A stretch of 64,000 nt of DNA, from contig NZ_RAZT01000009.1 in the NCBI RefSeq assembly GCF_003626635.1, forward strand, positions 308,724-372,723, in the 5' to 3' direction. The notes beneath the pieces were generated by a model, which worked only from the letters and a program-made list of their open reading frames with translations, was not told the origin of the DNA and did no database searches. A program made the translations under genes and the position numbers. This DNA is from Micromonospora musae (GTDB taxonomy: Bacteria; Actinomycetota; Actinomycetes; Mycobacteriales; Micromonosporaceae). Positions 51,166-60,263 of this stretch are shown here, piece after piece. How positions within the stretch are numbered: position 1 is the first letter of the stretch; each line of letters starts with the position of its first letter.

Positions 51166-52974
51166 TCAGCGGTGGTCGCGGTCCCGCCGGTCGCGGCGGT
51201 CGCCCCCGTACGGCCGGTCACGACGGTCACCGCCGTACGGCCGGTCGCGGCGGTCCCCGGCGTACGCCCGCTCCCGGCGATCGTCGCCGTCGCCGTCCCG
51301 GTCGCGGCGTACCGTCGCCTTGCGGCCCTTGATGGTGCTGGCGCGCAGCCCCGCGATCACCTCGTCGGCGACGGCGTGCGGCACCTCCACCAGGGAGAAC
51401 CGGTCCGCGATCTCGATGGAGCCGATGTCCCGGCCGCTGATCCCGGTCTCGCCGGTGATCGCACCGACCAGGTCCTGCGGGCGTACTCCGGCCCGGCGAC
51501 CGAGCCCGACGAAGACCTGGGTGGTGCCGCCCGTGCGCGGCCGGCCGGTGGCGCCGCGCCGCTCGCCCCGCGCCCCCTCGCGCGGGCCGCGCAGCGACAC
51601 CTGGGGGATCTCCTCCTCGTCGTCCGCGCCCGGCGACGTCGCCTCGTGCGCCAGCCGCACCGCGGCGAGGGCCACCTCCATCAGGTCGAACTCGTCGGTC
51701 AGCGACTCGACGATCACCCGGAACGGCTCCAGGTCGTCGTCGAGCAGGCTCTCCCGCAGCGCCGCCTGGGTCAGCTCCAGCCGGCGGGTACGCAGATCCG
51801 CCACGGTCGGGATGGTGTCGATGGAGATCCGCTGTCCGGTGACCCGCTCGATGGTCTTGAGCATCCGGTGCTCGCGCGGCTCGGCGAGGGTGATCGCCAC
51901 CCCCTCCCGACCGGCCCGCCCCACCCGGCCGATCCGGTGCACGTACGACTCGGGAGCCGACGGCACGTCGTAGTTGACCACGTGGGTGAGCTGCTCGACG
52001 TCCAGACCGCGCGCGGCCACGTCGGTGGCGACCAGCAGATCCGCCGTTCCGGCGCGCAGCCGGCCCATCACCCGGTCGCGCTGCTCCTGGCTCATTCCGC
52101 CGTGCAGGGCCTCCGCGCGGTAGCCGCGGCCGTTCATGGTCTCGGTGAGGCGGTCCACCTCCTCCCGGCTGCGGCAGAACACGATCGCGGCGGTCGGCGA
52201 CTCCACGTCCAGCACCCGGCCCAGTGCCGCCGGCTTGTGTGCCCGGGCCACCAGGTAGGCGCTCTGCCGGACCCGGGGCGCCTCCCCGGCGACCGGCTGC
52301 TCCCGCCGAATGAGGATCCGGACCGGGTCGGTGAGGTGCTGCCGGGCCATCCCGTCGATGCGCGCCGGCATCGTGGCCGAGAAGAGCACGGTCTGCCGCT
52401 GCTCCGGCGCGTGCTGCAGGATCGCCTCGATGTCCTCGGCGAAGCCCATGTCCAGCATCTCGTCGGCCTCGTCCAGGACGACGGTGGCGAGGCCACCCAG
52501 CCGCAGCGTCTCCCGGGCGATGTGGTCCAGCGCACGGCCCGGGGTGGCCACCACCACGTCCACGCCCGCGTCCAGCGCCCGCAGCTGCCGGCCGATCGGC
52601 TGCCCACCGTAGATCGGCAGCACCCGGGTGCCGAGTTCCCGGCCGTACCGGTGGAACGCCTCGGAGACCTGCACCGCCAGCTCCCGGGTCGGCACCAGCA
52701 CCAGCGCCACCGGGTCGCCGCCGTCACGGTGCGCCGGCATGCGCTGCAGCAGGGGCAGCGCGAAGGCGGCGGTCTTGCCGGTGCCGGTGGCCGCCTGACC
52801 GAGCAGGTCCTGACCGGCCAGCAGGGGCGGGATCGCCTCCCGCTGGATCGGGGTGGGCTCCTCGTAGCCGAGGGCGGCCAGCGCGCCCAGCAGCTCGGGG
52901 CGCAGCCCCAGGTCCGCGAAGCCGTTCGCCTCGGTGTCGCCCGGGTCGGTGGGGTGGATCTGTGCCGAACTCAT
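51166..52974 (-). CDS. DEAD-box RNA helicase with basic repeat tail
   Basis: 602 residues. Q motif GYEEPTPIQREAIP, motif I QAATGTGKT, motif Ia PTRELAVQ, motif II VVLDEADEML, motif III FSATMP, motif V ATDVAARGLDV and motif VI HRIGRVGRAG are all present. A DbpA-type RNA-binding domain (VFVGLGRRAGVRPQDLVGAI, IADRFSLVEVPHAVADEVIA) follows. The last 50 residues are repeats of the RDRPYGGDRR type. It unwinds RNA in ribosome assembly, RNA decay or cold adaptation, as DeaD/CsdA does. The tail is an in-frame repeat (51170-51260) and is likely to vary. Confidence 0.95.
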   Translation of the reverse strand: MSSAQIHPTDPGDTEANGFADLGLRPELLGALAALGYEEPTPIQREAIPPLLAGQDLLGQAATGTGKTAAFALPLLQRMPAHRDGGDPVALVLVPTRELAVQVSEAFHRYGRELGTRVLPIYGGQPIGRQLRALDAGVDVVVATPGRALDHIARETLRLGGLATVVLDEADEMLDMGFAEDIEAILQHAPEQRQTVLFSATMPARIDGMARQHLTDPVRILIRREQPVAGEAPRVRQSAYLVARAHKPAALGRVLDVESPTAAIVFCRSREEVDRLTETMNGRGYRAEALHGGMSQEQRDRVMGRLRAGTADLLVATDVAARGLDVEQLTHVVNYDVPSAPESYVHRIGRVGRAGREGVAITLAEPREHRMLKTIERVTGQRISIDTIPTVADLRTRRLELTQAALRESLLDDDLEPFRVIVESLTDEFDLMEVALAAVRLAHEATSPGADDEEEIPQVSLRGPREGARGERRGATGRPRTGGTTQVFVGLGRRAGVRPQDLVGAITGETGISGRDIGSIEIADRFSLVEVPHAVADEVIAGLRASTIKGRKATVRRDRDGDGDDRRERAYAGDRRDRPYGGDRRDRPYGGDRRDRRDRDHR

Positions 52975-53115
52975 GCGACAAGCCTTTCATCACCGCCTCG
53001 TGCCCGCCGCGCCGACCGGCACCTCTCCGCCGCCGACGCCTGCGGACCGCCCCGATGATCAAGCGATCCGGGCCCGGGTCGGGCCGTGCGGCGGCCCGGC
53101 GGCGCGACCTCGGGG

Positions 53116-53967
53116 TCAGGTGGTCAGGAGCGCCAGGATGATCGTGACGCCGACGATCGCGTCGAGGACACCGCACCATTCGGCGTAGCCACGGGGCACG
53201 ACCTCGTCACGCCGGTGGTGCACCACGTCCCAGACCGCGTGACCGAGCCAGCCGAGCGCGACCAGCCACGCTGCGGCCCGCCCGCCGGCCGCCGCCGCGA
53301 CCAGCGCCAGCGCCGACCAGGCGACCAGGCCGCCGAGCTGCCGGGTCAGCACACCCGGCCCGCGCAGCCGGCGACGGTACCCGCCGATGATCAGATACCC
53401 GGCGGGCAGGATCAGCAGCGTCCACGGCCCGAGCACGGTCGGCGAGATCCAGAGGTCGATCGTCATCAGCAGAGCGAGGCCGGTCGGCCAGCGGCGCAGC
53501 AGGGCGGCGACCAGTCGTCCCCGACGCGGTGTGTCGGCGGGCGGCTCGTGCCGGTGGCGCAGCGCCACGAGCACCATGGCGGGCACCATCAGCAGGTGAC
53601 CGCCGAGCATCATCGCCTCGCCGTCGAGCAGGCCCGCCCAGTAGGGCGGGAGCAGCATCAGGAACGGGACGTACATGGCGGCGGCCATCCCGGCGCACGC
53701 CGACCAGGTGTGCCGGCGGTACCGCATCCAGACCGTCATCCCGGCGGTCATGTTCGTCGCCATCACCAGCGCGGCGACCTCCGGCTGGTCGAGCAGGCCG
53801 GTGAGCCCCGACGGTTCGGCGACGAGCGACCACACCGGGCCGAGCAGGAGCATCCCGGCGATCATCGCGAGGGTCATCTCGCCGAGGTGCCGCAGCAGAT
53901 GGGCGACGCCGCCCGCCCGGCGCGGCGCGGCGGCGGTCGTCGGCTGGTGAACTCGGATCTGCGTCAT
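53116..53967 (-). CDS. Multi-pass membrane protein, unknown
   Basis: 283 residues with about eight hydrophobic helices (for example GEMTLAMIAGMLLLGPVWSL, MAAAMYVPFLMLLPPYWAGL, GPWTLLILPAGYLIIGGYRR). Its C terminus has GHAVWDVVHHRRDEVVPRGY followed by a last helix. I do not recognise a family. The gene starts at ATG 53967, divergent from the sensor kinase gene with a gap of 133 bp, and could be its target or partner. Confidence 0.7.
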   Translation of the reverse strand: MTQIRVHQPTTAAAPRRAGGVAHLLRHLGEMTLAMIAGMLLLGPVWSLVAEPSGLTGLLDQPEVAALVMATNMTAGMTVWMRYRRHTWSACAGMAAAMYVPFLMLLPPYWAGLLDGEAMMLGGHLLMVPAMVLVALRHRHEPPADTPRRGRLVAALLRRWPTGLALLMTIDLWISPTVLGPWTLLILPAGYLIIGGYRRRLRGPGVLTRQLGGLVAWSALALVAAAAGGRAAAWLVALGWLGHAVWDVVHHRRDEVVPRGYAEWCGVLDAIVGVTIILALLTT

Positions 53968-54087
53968 GCCGTAGACCCTGCCGGTGAGCGCGACCCGTCG
54001 GGCAGACCAGGATGTCACCGGATCTCCGTGCGATCTGCACGGTCCACCCGTGACATTCCGCAGGGGCGGATCGGGCGGCGGCGGCCC

Positions 54088-54093
54088 TACGAT
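54088..54093 (+). promoter_or_regulatory. -10 box of leaderless kinase transcript
   Basis: TACGAT, 7 nt before the GTG at 54101; no ribosome binding site is present there. Confidence 0.5.
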
Positions 54094-54100
54094 CGGGTCC

Positions 54101-55255
54101 GTGGCGCAGCAGGCGGCGGGACCCCGGGCGGATCGGCGGCTGCGCCGCGCCCGTACGGCCATGCTCCTCTCGCTGGGCACCGGGATCTGGGCCAGCCTGC
54201 TGCTGCCCCTGCTCGGCGTCGCCCGGGAGCCCGACGGCACGCGCGCCGCGCTCGGCGTGGTGGGTGTGGTCGCCTTCGTCGCCGGCCAGGCCGCGGTGCT
54301 GTACGCGGCGGTGACTCCCTGGCTGCCGCAGCGGTGGCGCCGCCGGTCCCAACTGGGGTTGGCCGTGGCGGCGTCGCTGACCGTCCCGCTCGTCGGTCCC
54401 GTCGCGGCGGGCGCGTGGCCGACGTGGGCGTGGCTGGGCGCCTCGCTGGTCGGCATGGCGCCGCTGCTCGTACGCCCGCCGGTGGTGCTCGCCGTGACCG
54501 CCGCGGCCCTCGCCGCCTCGGCCGGGGTGGCGGTATGGACCGGCGGCCAGATCTCCCGGTTCCTCCTGGTGACCGGCGGGGTCGGCGTGAGCGTCGCTCT
54601 GGTCAACTGGTTCCAGGTCTGGTTCTGGGACCTGCTCGTCGAGGCGCGGGACGGGCAGCGGGCGCAGGCCGGACTGGCCGCCGCCCAGGAGCGGCTCCGC
54701 TTCGCCCGGGACGTGCACGACGTGCTGGGGCACAGCCTCACCGTCATCGCGTTGAAGGCGGAGCTGGCCGCCCGGCTCGCCGAGGTGGATGCCGAACGGG
54801 CCGCCCGGGAGGCCGGCGAGGTGCAGCGCCTGGCGCTCTCCGCGCTGGCCGAGGTGCGCGAGGCCGTGCACGGCTACCGGAGCGTCGACCTGGGTGAACA
54901 GCTCGACGCCGTGGCGGCGGTGCTGCGCTCGTCCGGCATCCGGTGCACGGTCGCGCCCCCACCGGCCGACCTGCCGCCGGCGGCGGCGAGCGACCTGGCG
55001 GCCGTGCTGCGTGAGGCCGGCACGAACCTGCTGCGGCACAGCCGCGCCGGCTGGTGCCGGATCGAGATCGTGCGTGACGGCGACGTCGCCCGCCTGACGG
55101 TCGCCAACGACGGCGCCGCGGGTGGCGGACCGGACGAGCGCAGCACCGGTCTGCGTGGCCTCACCGACCGGCTCGCCGGGGTCGGCGGGCGGCTGCGCGT
55201 CCGGCGGGAGGAGAACGTGTTCACCCTCGAAGCCACAGTCCCGGTCGGGTCATGA
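54101..55255 (+). CDS. NarL-type sensor histidine kinase
   Basis: 384 residues. About six hydrophobic helices in the N-terminal half (residues 20-185). HisKA_3 domain with FARDVHDVLGHSLTVIALKA (His223 area, the phospho-acceptor in VHDVLGH), and an ATPase domain AAVLREAGTNLLRHSRAGWC, GLRGLTDRLAGVGGRLRVRR. The multi-helix N terminus resembles DesK, which senses membrane thickness. The GTG start follows a TACGAT box by 7 nt. Its stop overlaps the response regulator ATG by 4 nt. Confidence 0.9.
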   Translation: MAQQAAGPRADRRLRRARTAMLLSLGTGIWASLLLPLLGVAREPDGTRAALGVVGVVAFVAGQAAVLYAAVTPWLPQRWRRRSQLGLAVAASLTVPLVGPVAAGAWPTWAWLGASLVGMAPLLVRPPVVLAVTAAALAASAGVAVWTGGQISRFLLVTGGVGVSVALVNWFQVWFWDLLVEARDGQRAQAGLAAAQERLRFARDVHDVLGHSLTVIALKAELAARLAEVDAERAAREAGEVQRLALSALAEVREAVHGYRSVDLGEQLDAVAAVLRSSGIRCTVAPPPADLPPAAASDLAAVLREAGTNLLRHSRAGWCRIEIVRDGDVARLTVANDGAAGGGPDERSTGLRGLTDRLAGVGGRLRVRREENVFTLEATVPVGS

Positions 55256-55857
55256 TCCGGCTCCTGCTCGCCGACGACGAGGAGCTGATCCGGGCGGCGC
55301 TGGCCGCCCTGCTCGGGCTGGAACCCGACATCGAGGTGGTGGCGGAGGCGGCCGACGGGCCGTCGGCGGTCGCGGCGGCGCTGGCGCACCGGCCGGACGT
55401 GGCGGTGGTCGACCTGGAGATGCCGGGGCTGACCGGCATCCAGGTCGCCGCCGAGCTGACCCGGGCGCTGCCCGGATGCGCGGTGGTCCTGCTCACCGGG
55501 CACGGCCGACCCGCGCACCTGCGTCAGGCGCTGACCGCCGGCGCCCGCGGCTTCCTGCCCAAGGGCGCGCCGGGTGGGGCGCTCGCGGACGTGATCCGGC
55601 GGGTGCGTGCCGGCGGCCGGTACGTCGACCCGGCGCTGGCCGCCGACGCGCTGACCCTGCCCGACTGCCCACTGACGCCACGGGAGCTGGAGACGCTGCG
55701 CCTGGCCGAGCTGGGCGCCCCGGTCGCCGTGATCGCCCGGCGGGCGCACCTCTCCAGCGGCACGGTGCGCAACTACCTCGCGGCGGCGGTGCAGAAGCTC
55801 GGTGCGACCGACCGGGCGGAGGCGATCCGGAGGGCGCGGGAGAACGGCTGGCTCTGA
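55252..55857 (+). CDS. NarL/DesR-type response regulator
   Basis: 201 residues. Receiver IRLLLADDEELIRAALAALL with phospho-acceptor Asp54 in VAVVDLEMPGLTGIQ, and Lys in GARGFLPKGAPGGAL. LuxR-type HTH LTPRELETLRLAELGAPVAV, HLSSGTVRNYLAAAVQKLGA. ATG overlaps the kinase stop (ATGA), so they are a coupled pair. The target is unknown; the divergent membrane gene is a candidate. Confidence 0.93.
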   Translation: MIRLLLADDEELIRAALAALLGLEPDIEVVAEAADGPSAVAAALAHRPDVAVVDLEMPGLTGIQVAAELTRALPGCAVVLLTGHGRPAHLRQALTAGARGFLPKGAPGGALADVIRRVRAGGRYVDPALAADALTLPDCPLTPRELETLRLAELGAPVAVIARRAHLSSGTVRNYLAAAVQKLGATDRAEAIRRARENGWL

Positions 55858-55898
55858 GCCGGTGCCCGGCCGCTTCCGGGGCCGACTAGCGTGGGCGG

Positions 55899-56414
55899 GT
55901 GCGTACGGTCGAACTGCTCTGCTCGGCGGAGCTGGACGCCACGGTGCGGGCGGCGTGGGATCGACTGGCCGAGACCGGTCTGCCCAGCCTGGCCCGCAAC
56001 ACCCATGCCACGAACCGGCCACATCTGACCCTCGCGGCGGTGGACGAGTTCCCGCCCGGCGCGCAGGAGCGCCTCGCCGACCTCTTCGACGCGGCGCTGC
56101 CCCTGCGGGCGCGGGTCGACCGGGTGGCGGTGCTCGACGGCAGCGCCCCGCTGGTGTGGCTGATCCGGTCGACTCCGGAGCTGCTGGCCCTGCACGGCGC
56201 GGTCTGGGACGTGCTCGCGGGCGCGCCCGGCGCGCAGCCGTGGCACCTGCCCGGTCGGTGGGTTCCGCATCTGAGCCTGGCGCTGCGTTTCCGCGCCGCC
56301 GACCGTCGCCGGGCCCGGGCGGTGATCGGCGGGGACCGGCCGAGCGGGGAGTTCGTCGCGGCGCGCAGCTACGACTCCGACCCTCGGTCGGTCACGCCCC
56401 TCTCCGGGTGCTGA
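55899..56414 (+). CDS. 2'-5' RNA ligase family protein
   Basis: 171 residues. Two HxT/S-type motifs of the 2H phosphoesterase superfamily: RPHLTLAAVDEF (HLT) and VPHLSLALRFRA (HLS). Function in bacteria is unclear; RNA end processing is possible. A TAGCGT box lies 6 nt before the GTG, so a leaderless transcript is likely. Its stop lies inside a hairpin (56411-56444) shared with the convergent GH43 gene. Confidence 0.85.
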   Translation: MRTVELLCSAELDATVRAAWDRLAETGLPSLARNTHATNRPHLTLAAVDEFPPGAQERLADLFDAALPLRARVDRVAVLDGSAPLVWLIRSTPELLALHGAVWDVLAGAPGAQPWHLPGRWVPHLSLALRFRAADRRRARAVIGGDRPSGEFVAARSYDSDPRSVTPLSGC

Positions 56415-56444
56415 CCGGGGCTCCGTCACCGGGGCCCCGGTCAG
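56411..56444. terminator. Hairpin between convergent genes
   Basis: Stem CTGACCGGGGC (56411-56421) and GCCCCGGTCAG (56434-56444), 11 bp, loop 12 nt. The left arm includes the stop of the RNA-ligase-family gene. Confidence 0.65.
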
Positions 56445-56451
56445 CGCGCCG

Positions 56452-58677
56452 TCAGCGGTAGAAGCGTAGGTAGTCGAAGTCGGCGGTGACCGCCGGCGCG
56501 GCGCCCCCGTGCGCGACCAGCCCGATCCGGGGGGTCGTGTCGGCCGGGAAGGTCCACACCCCACCCCAGGTCCAGTGCTCGCCGTCCCGGCTGGAGGCGG
56601 CCCGGAACTCGTGCTCGCCGGTGGCCCGGTCGACGTGGTGCGCCAGCCGCAGCCAGGTGGCGCCGGCCGGGGTGCCGACGATGCTGCCGCCGTACACCGG
56701 CTGGCCGGCGAAGGGCAGCTCGTAGCCGTACTCCACCTGCCGGGTGTTCCAGATCGCCACCTGCGCCAGCCGGGCGAACCGGTCGTCGTCGACGTACGCC
56801 ACCAGACCGGCCTGCTGGTAGTTGCGGACGCTCTCCTCGCCGAGGTCGAGGGTCACCTTCGTCTCGACCACGTAGTCGCCGACGGGCGCGTCGCGCAGCA
56901 GCACCCCGGCCGTGTTGCCGGTGCCGGTGAGGTCGGCGGACTGCACCGGCCAGCGCAGCGCGCCGCCGGCCACCGTCGCCGCCGGGTCCGGGCGTACCCA
57001 GCTCCAGGCCGGGCCGAGGCCGCCGGTGAACTCGTCCGAGTACGACGTGAGCACCCGCCCGATCCGGGGCGTCGCGACGGCCCGTGCCGGCCGGTACAGC
57101 CGGACCGCGCTCACGTTGTCGAACTCGGCGTCACCTGCGGTGGCGTGCAGGCCGACCCGGCCGGTCACCGGGCGGTCCAGCCGCAGCTCGACCACGGCGA
57201 GCTGGTCGCCGAGGCGGGCCGGGCTCAGCTCGGCTACGAGCAGGCGGTCGCGTACCTCGACGGCCAGGTTGTGCCGGTCGGCGGGAACGAAACCGGCGGG
57301 CAGCGGAGCGCTGGCCGTACGGCCGCCGTCGCTGGCCACCAGCCGGCCGGCTGCCGCGTCGACGCGGACCTCGACCCGGTCGGCGAGGGTGAGCCCGGCG
57401 GAGGCCGCGCCGGTCAGCCGCAGGTCGGTCTCCGCCCGCAGGTCGCCGCCGACGGTGGTACGACTCGTCAACGCGCCGCCGCCGGTGAGCCGACCGTCGG
57501 CGACCTGCCAGTCGCCGTCGGCGCGCCGCCAGCGCGCCAGGCCGGTGGTGTCGAACTGCTCGTCGAGCGGGCCGGTCGTGACCGGGGCGGGGCGCTCGCC
57601 GTCGGAGGGGCCGGCGCCGGCGTTCACGGTCGGCCAGCCGTCGATCCAGTCCAGCCGGTCGATGAGCATCGGCCGCTCGTTGACGCCGAACGGCTCGTCG
57701 AGGTACGGGTCCGAGCGGTCGATGGCGTGGTAGACGATCCAGTCCTGCCCGGACAGGTCGGTGAGGAACCCGTTGTGTCCGGTGCCGATCCAGCGGTTGC
57801 CGTTCTGGGTGAGCACCGGGGTGCCACCGGTCCGGGAGGCGGTCAGCGCGATGCCGTCGCGGTCCAGGAACGGCCCGCGCGGGCTGCGCGCACGTCCGAC
57901 CTGCACCGAGTAGCCGGTGGCCGGGCCGGCGCAGCAGTTCGCGGTGGAGGCGAAGAGGTAGTACCAGCCGTCGTGGCGCAGCACGTAGCTGCCCTCGAAC
58001 TTGTTGTCGACGGCGACCAGGGTGGGGGAGCCGGCCGCGCGCAGCCCGTCGGGGGTGAGCTCGGTGACCGAGACGCCGCCGTAGTAGCTGCCGTAGTAGA
58101 GGTAGTTGGTGCCGTCGACGTCGGTGAACTGGCTCGGGTCGATCGTCCAGAGCCAGCCACCGCCGCCGCCGGGGCGCGGGGCGACCACCGGCTCGTCGGC
58201 GAAGGTCCACGGGCCGGTCGGGGTGGGCGCGGTGGCCGCGCCGATGGCGTAGTCGCTGCCCTCCGCCGAGACGGTGGTGTCGGTGACCGTCACGTACATG
58301 ACGTATCGGTCGCCGATGCGGCGCACGTCCGGCGCCCAGAACGCCGCGCCGTTCGCCGCGTAGGGCGGGCGCTGGTCGGGTCCGAAGGCGTCGCCGACGT
58401 ACGTCCAGTCGACCAGGTCGGCGGAGCGGGCGGTGGGCACCCGGTGCGGCTGCCGCTCGCCCTCCCGCAGCGGGTCGGTGGTGCCGTAGGCGTACCAGTA
58501 GCCGTCGTCACCGCGGACGATGACCGGGTCGGCGAAGGTGTCGCCCACGTCGACGGAGATCGGGTTGCGGTAGTGGGGGGTCGAGTGGGCTTCGGCGGAG
58601 GCCGGCGCGGCGGCGGGGGCCGCCAGCAGCAGAGCGAGTACGGCGGCGAGCGCGCCACCGCGACGTGGTTGTCCCAT
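56452..58677 (-). CDS. Secreted GH43 glycoside hydrolase with C-terminal lectin-like domains
   Basis: 741 residues. Signal peptide (AVLALLLAAPAAAPASAEA) and a GH43 five-bladed propeller. The catalytic base Asp is in GDTFADPVIVRGDDGYWYAY (ADPV), and the acid Glu in VDNKFEGSYVLRHDGWYYLF. The pKa-modulating Asp is probably in the DPSQFTDVDG/WTIDPSQF region. From about residue 350 come two concanavalin A-like domains (GDWQVADGRLTGGGALTSRT; VVETKVTLDLGEESVRNYQQ). It probably removes arabinose or xylose from plant polymers outside the cell. No transporter is next to it. ATG has GGCAGGTCTG upstream. Confidence 0.9.
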   Translation of the reverse strand: MGQPRRGGALAAVLALLLAAPAAAPASAEAHSTPHYRNPISVDVGDTFADPVIVRGDDGYWYAYGTTDPLREGERQPHRVPTARSADLVDWTYVGDAFGPDQRPPYAANGAAFWAPDVRRIGDRYVMYVTVTDTTVSAEGSDYAIGAATAPTPTGPWTFADEPVVAPRPGGGGGWLWTIDPSQFTDVDGTNYLYYGSYYGGVSVTELTPDGLRAAGSPTLVAVDNKFEGSYVLRHDGWYYLFASTANCCAGPATGYSVQVGRARSPRGPFLDRDGIALTASRTGGTPVLTQNGNRWIGTGHNGFLTDLSGQDWIVYHAIDRSDPYLDEPFGVNERPMLIDRLDWIDGWPTVNAGAGPSDGERPAPVTTGPLDEQFDTTGLARWRRADGDWQVADGRLTGGGALTSRTTVGGDLRAETDLRLTGAASAGLTLADRVEVRVDAAAGRLVASDGGRTASAPLPAGFVPADRHNLAVEVRDRLLVAELSPARLGDQLAVVELRLDRPVTGRVGLHATAGDAEFDNVSAVRLYRPARAVATPRIGRVLTSYSDEFTGGLGPAWSWVRPDPAATVAGGALRWPVQSADLTGTGNTAGVLLRDAPVGDYVVETKVTLDLGEESVRNYQQAGLVAYVDDDRFARLAQVAIWNTRQVEYGYELPFAGQPVYGGSIVGTPAGATWLRLAHHVDRATGEHEFRAASSRDGEHWTWGGVWTFPADTTPRIGLVAHGGAAPAVTADFDYLRFYR

Positions 58678-58797
58678 CAGACCTGCCTTGCGTGCAGTGG
58701 ATGTCGGTGCGAGCCGCGTCCCTTCCTACCGCGCCTCGTGCAACGTTGTAAAGACCGGTCGGCGAAGAGCGAACCGTCCGCGTGCCAGCATGGCCGG

Positions 58798-59544
58798 ATG
58801 CACCCGAACACCGCCTGGGCCCCGGGGCTCGCGCACCTCGCCGCGCTGCTGGCCGACACCACCCGGGCGCGGATCTGCCTCGCGTTGCTCGACGGTCGGG
58901 CCTGGACGGCGGGAGAGCTGGCCCGGGCCGCGGGAGTCGCCCCCTCCACCGCGAGCGACCACCTCAGCCGCCTCGTCGAGGGTGGCCTGCTGGCGCAGGA
59001 GCGGCAGGGGAGGCACCGATACCTGCGGCTCGCCGACGCGAGCGTGGCCCAGCTCGTCGAGGACCTGGCCGCTCGGCTCTCCGCGCCGCCCGCCCCGGAC
59101 CGGTCGCTGCGGACCGCCCGGGCCGGCGCCGCGCTCGCCTACGCCCGGACCTGCTACGACCATCTCGCCGGGCGCCTCGGCGTGCTGATGCACGACGCGC
59201 TGCTGGACCGGGGACTGCTGGACCGCTCCGCCGGACTGGCCCTCACTCCGGCCGGAACGCGCTGGTGCGCCGAGCTGGGGCTGCCCGTCGCGCCGCTGCG
59301 CGCCACCCGCCGGCCGTTGCTGCGCGACTGCCTGGACTGGACCGAGCGGCGGCCGCACCTCTCCGGCGCCCTCGGCGCGGCGCTCTGCGCCCACCTGTTC
59401 GACCTGGGTTGGCTCACCCGGGGCGCGGGCCGGGCCGTCCGCCTCACCCCGTCCGGCACTCCGGCGCTCGCCGCCGCGCTCGGCCTGGACCCGGCCGACC
59501 TCGCCCCACCGGCCGACGCCGACACCGGCGGCGGACGCGCCTAA
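58798..59544 (+). CDS. ArsR-type transcriptional regulator with extra domain
   Basis: 248 residues. Winged helix near the N terminus: AALLADTTRARICLALLDGR, AGELARAAGVAPSTASDHLS, GGLLAQERQGRHRYLRLADA. The family is normally about 100 residues; here a further 130 residues follow (YARTCYDHLAGRLGVLMHDA, LLRDCLDWTERRPHLSGALG, LTPSGTPALAAALGL). The DHLAGRLGV and HLSGALGAALC segments match a C-terminal extension shared by many actinobacterial ArsR-like regulators. The ligand is unknown. The only nearby divergent gene is the GH43 enzyme, which it may regulate. Confidence 0.8.
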   Translation: MHPNTAWAPGLAHLAALLADTTRARICLALLDGRAWTAGELARAAGVAPSTASDHLSRLVEGGLLAQERQGRHRYLRLADASVAQLVEDLAARLSAPPAPDRSLRTARAGAALAYARTCYDHLAGRLGVLMHDALLDRGLLDRSAGLALTPAGTRWCAELGLPVAPLRATRRPLLRDCLDWTERRPHLSGALGAALCAHLFDLGWLTRGAGRAVRLTPSGTPALAAALGLDPADLAPPADADTGGGRA

Positions 59545-59661
59545 CCTGGCGTTCACGATCATCCCGGCCGAGCCCGGTCGAGTCGATCGACCAGCTCAGG
59601 CATCGCGCTCGGTCCGACCGCCCGCGGCGACACTTCGGCGTCGGCCGCAGCATCCCGGCCC

Positions 59662-59667
59662 TAGCGT
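59662..59667 (+). promoter_or_regulatory. -10 box of leaderless P450-like gene
   Basis: TAGCGT, 6 nt before the GTG at 59674. Confidence 0.5.
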
Positions 59668-59673
59668 CGTCGG

Positions 59674-60263
59674 GTGACCCTCACCCGGCCCCGCATCACC
59701 CCGATTCCCGGCACCCCGCCCTGCGGCCCACCCAGCATGGACCCGCGGACCGGTTGCACGCTGACCCGGTACGCGGACGTGCGCGCCGCCCTCCCCGCCC
59801 CGGCCTGCCGCGTACCACCCGCCCGCCCCGGCACGGCCTACACGCTCGACTGGCTCCGTGGCCTGGTGAGCCGATTCAGCGCGCCGGAGAACCATCCCGC
59901 CCGGCGGTCGGCCGGCCTCGCGGCGCTGGCCCCGCTAGACCCGGGCGAGCTACGCGCCGAGGCCGTCCGGCGGACCACCGACGCCCTGGACCGGGCCGAT
60001 GGCCGGTTCGACGTGCCGTCCGCGCTCGCCCGGCGCGTACCGGTGGGGGTGCTCGCCGCCCGACTCGGGCTGGCCGATCCGGTGGCCGCCGTCGAGGCGG
60101 TGGCCACGATCGCCGCCGCCTACCAGCCCGGCGCGGACGCGGCTGCGGTCCGGCGGGCCGACGGGGCGGTCGCGGTGCTGGTGGCGCTGGCCCCGCCCGC
60201 CCGACGTACGAATCCCATCCGCTGCTGCGGGTGCCGTCCCGGCTCGAGGTGATCCCGCGATGA
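59674..60263 (+). pseudogene. Truncated P450-like protein with a frameshift near 60205
   Basis: From GTG 59674 the frame reads LTRYADVRAALPAP, WLRGLVSRFSAPENHPARRS and FDVPSALARRVPVGVLAARL, matching the N-terminal half of actinobacterial P450s. It ends at 60252 in a nonsense tail (TNPIRCCGCRPGSR). One frame over, the sequence from about 60210 reads TYESHPLLRVPSRLEVIPR and stops at 60263, overlapping the ATG of the next gene (ATGA). The coupling and the ordinary composition of that reading suggest the latter frame is ancestral and that a single base was lost in the C-rich run gccccgcccgcccgacg (about 60195-60211). No heme-binding Cys motif follows in either frame. It may be a genuine short P450-like protein with a recent frameshift or an assembly error. 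Confidence 0.6.

Noticed and set aside
56509..59544. A 1011-codon open frame on the plus strand antisense to the GH43 gene
   Set aside because: Only its 3' part (58798-59544) reads as the ArsR-type regulator. The rest is Gly/Arg/Val-rich and antisense to a convincing GH43 protein.
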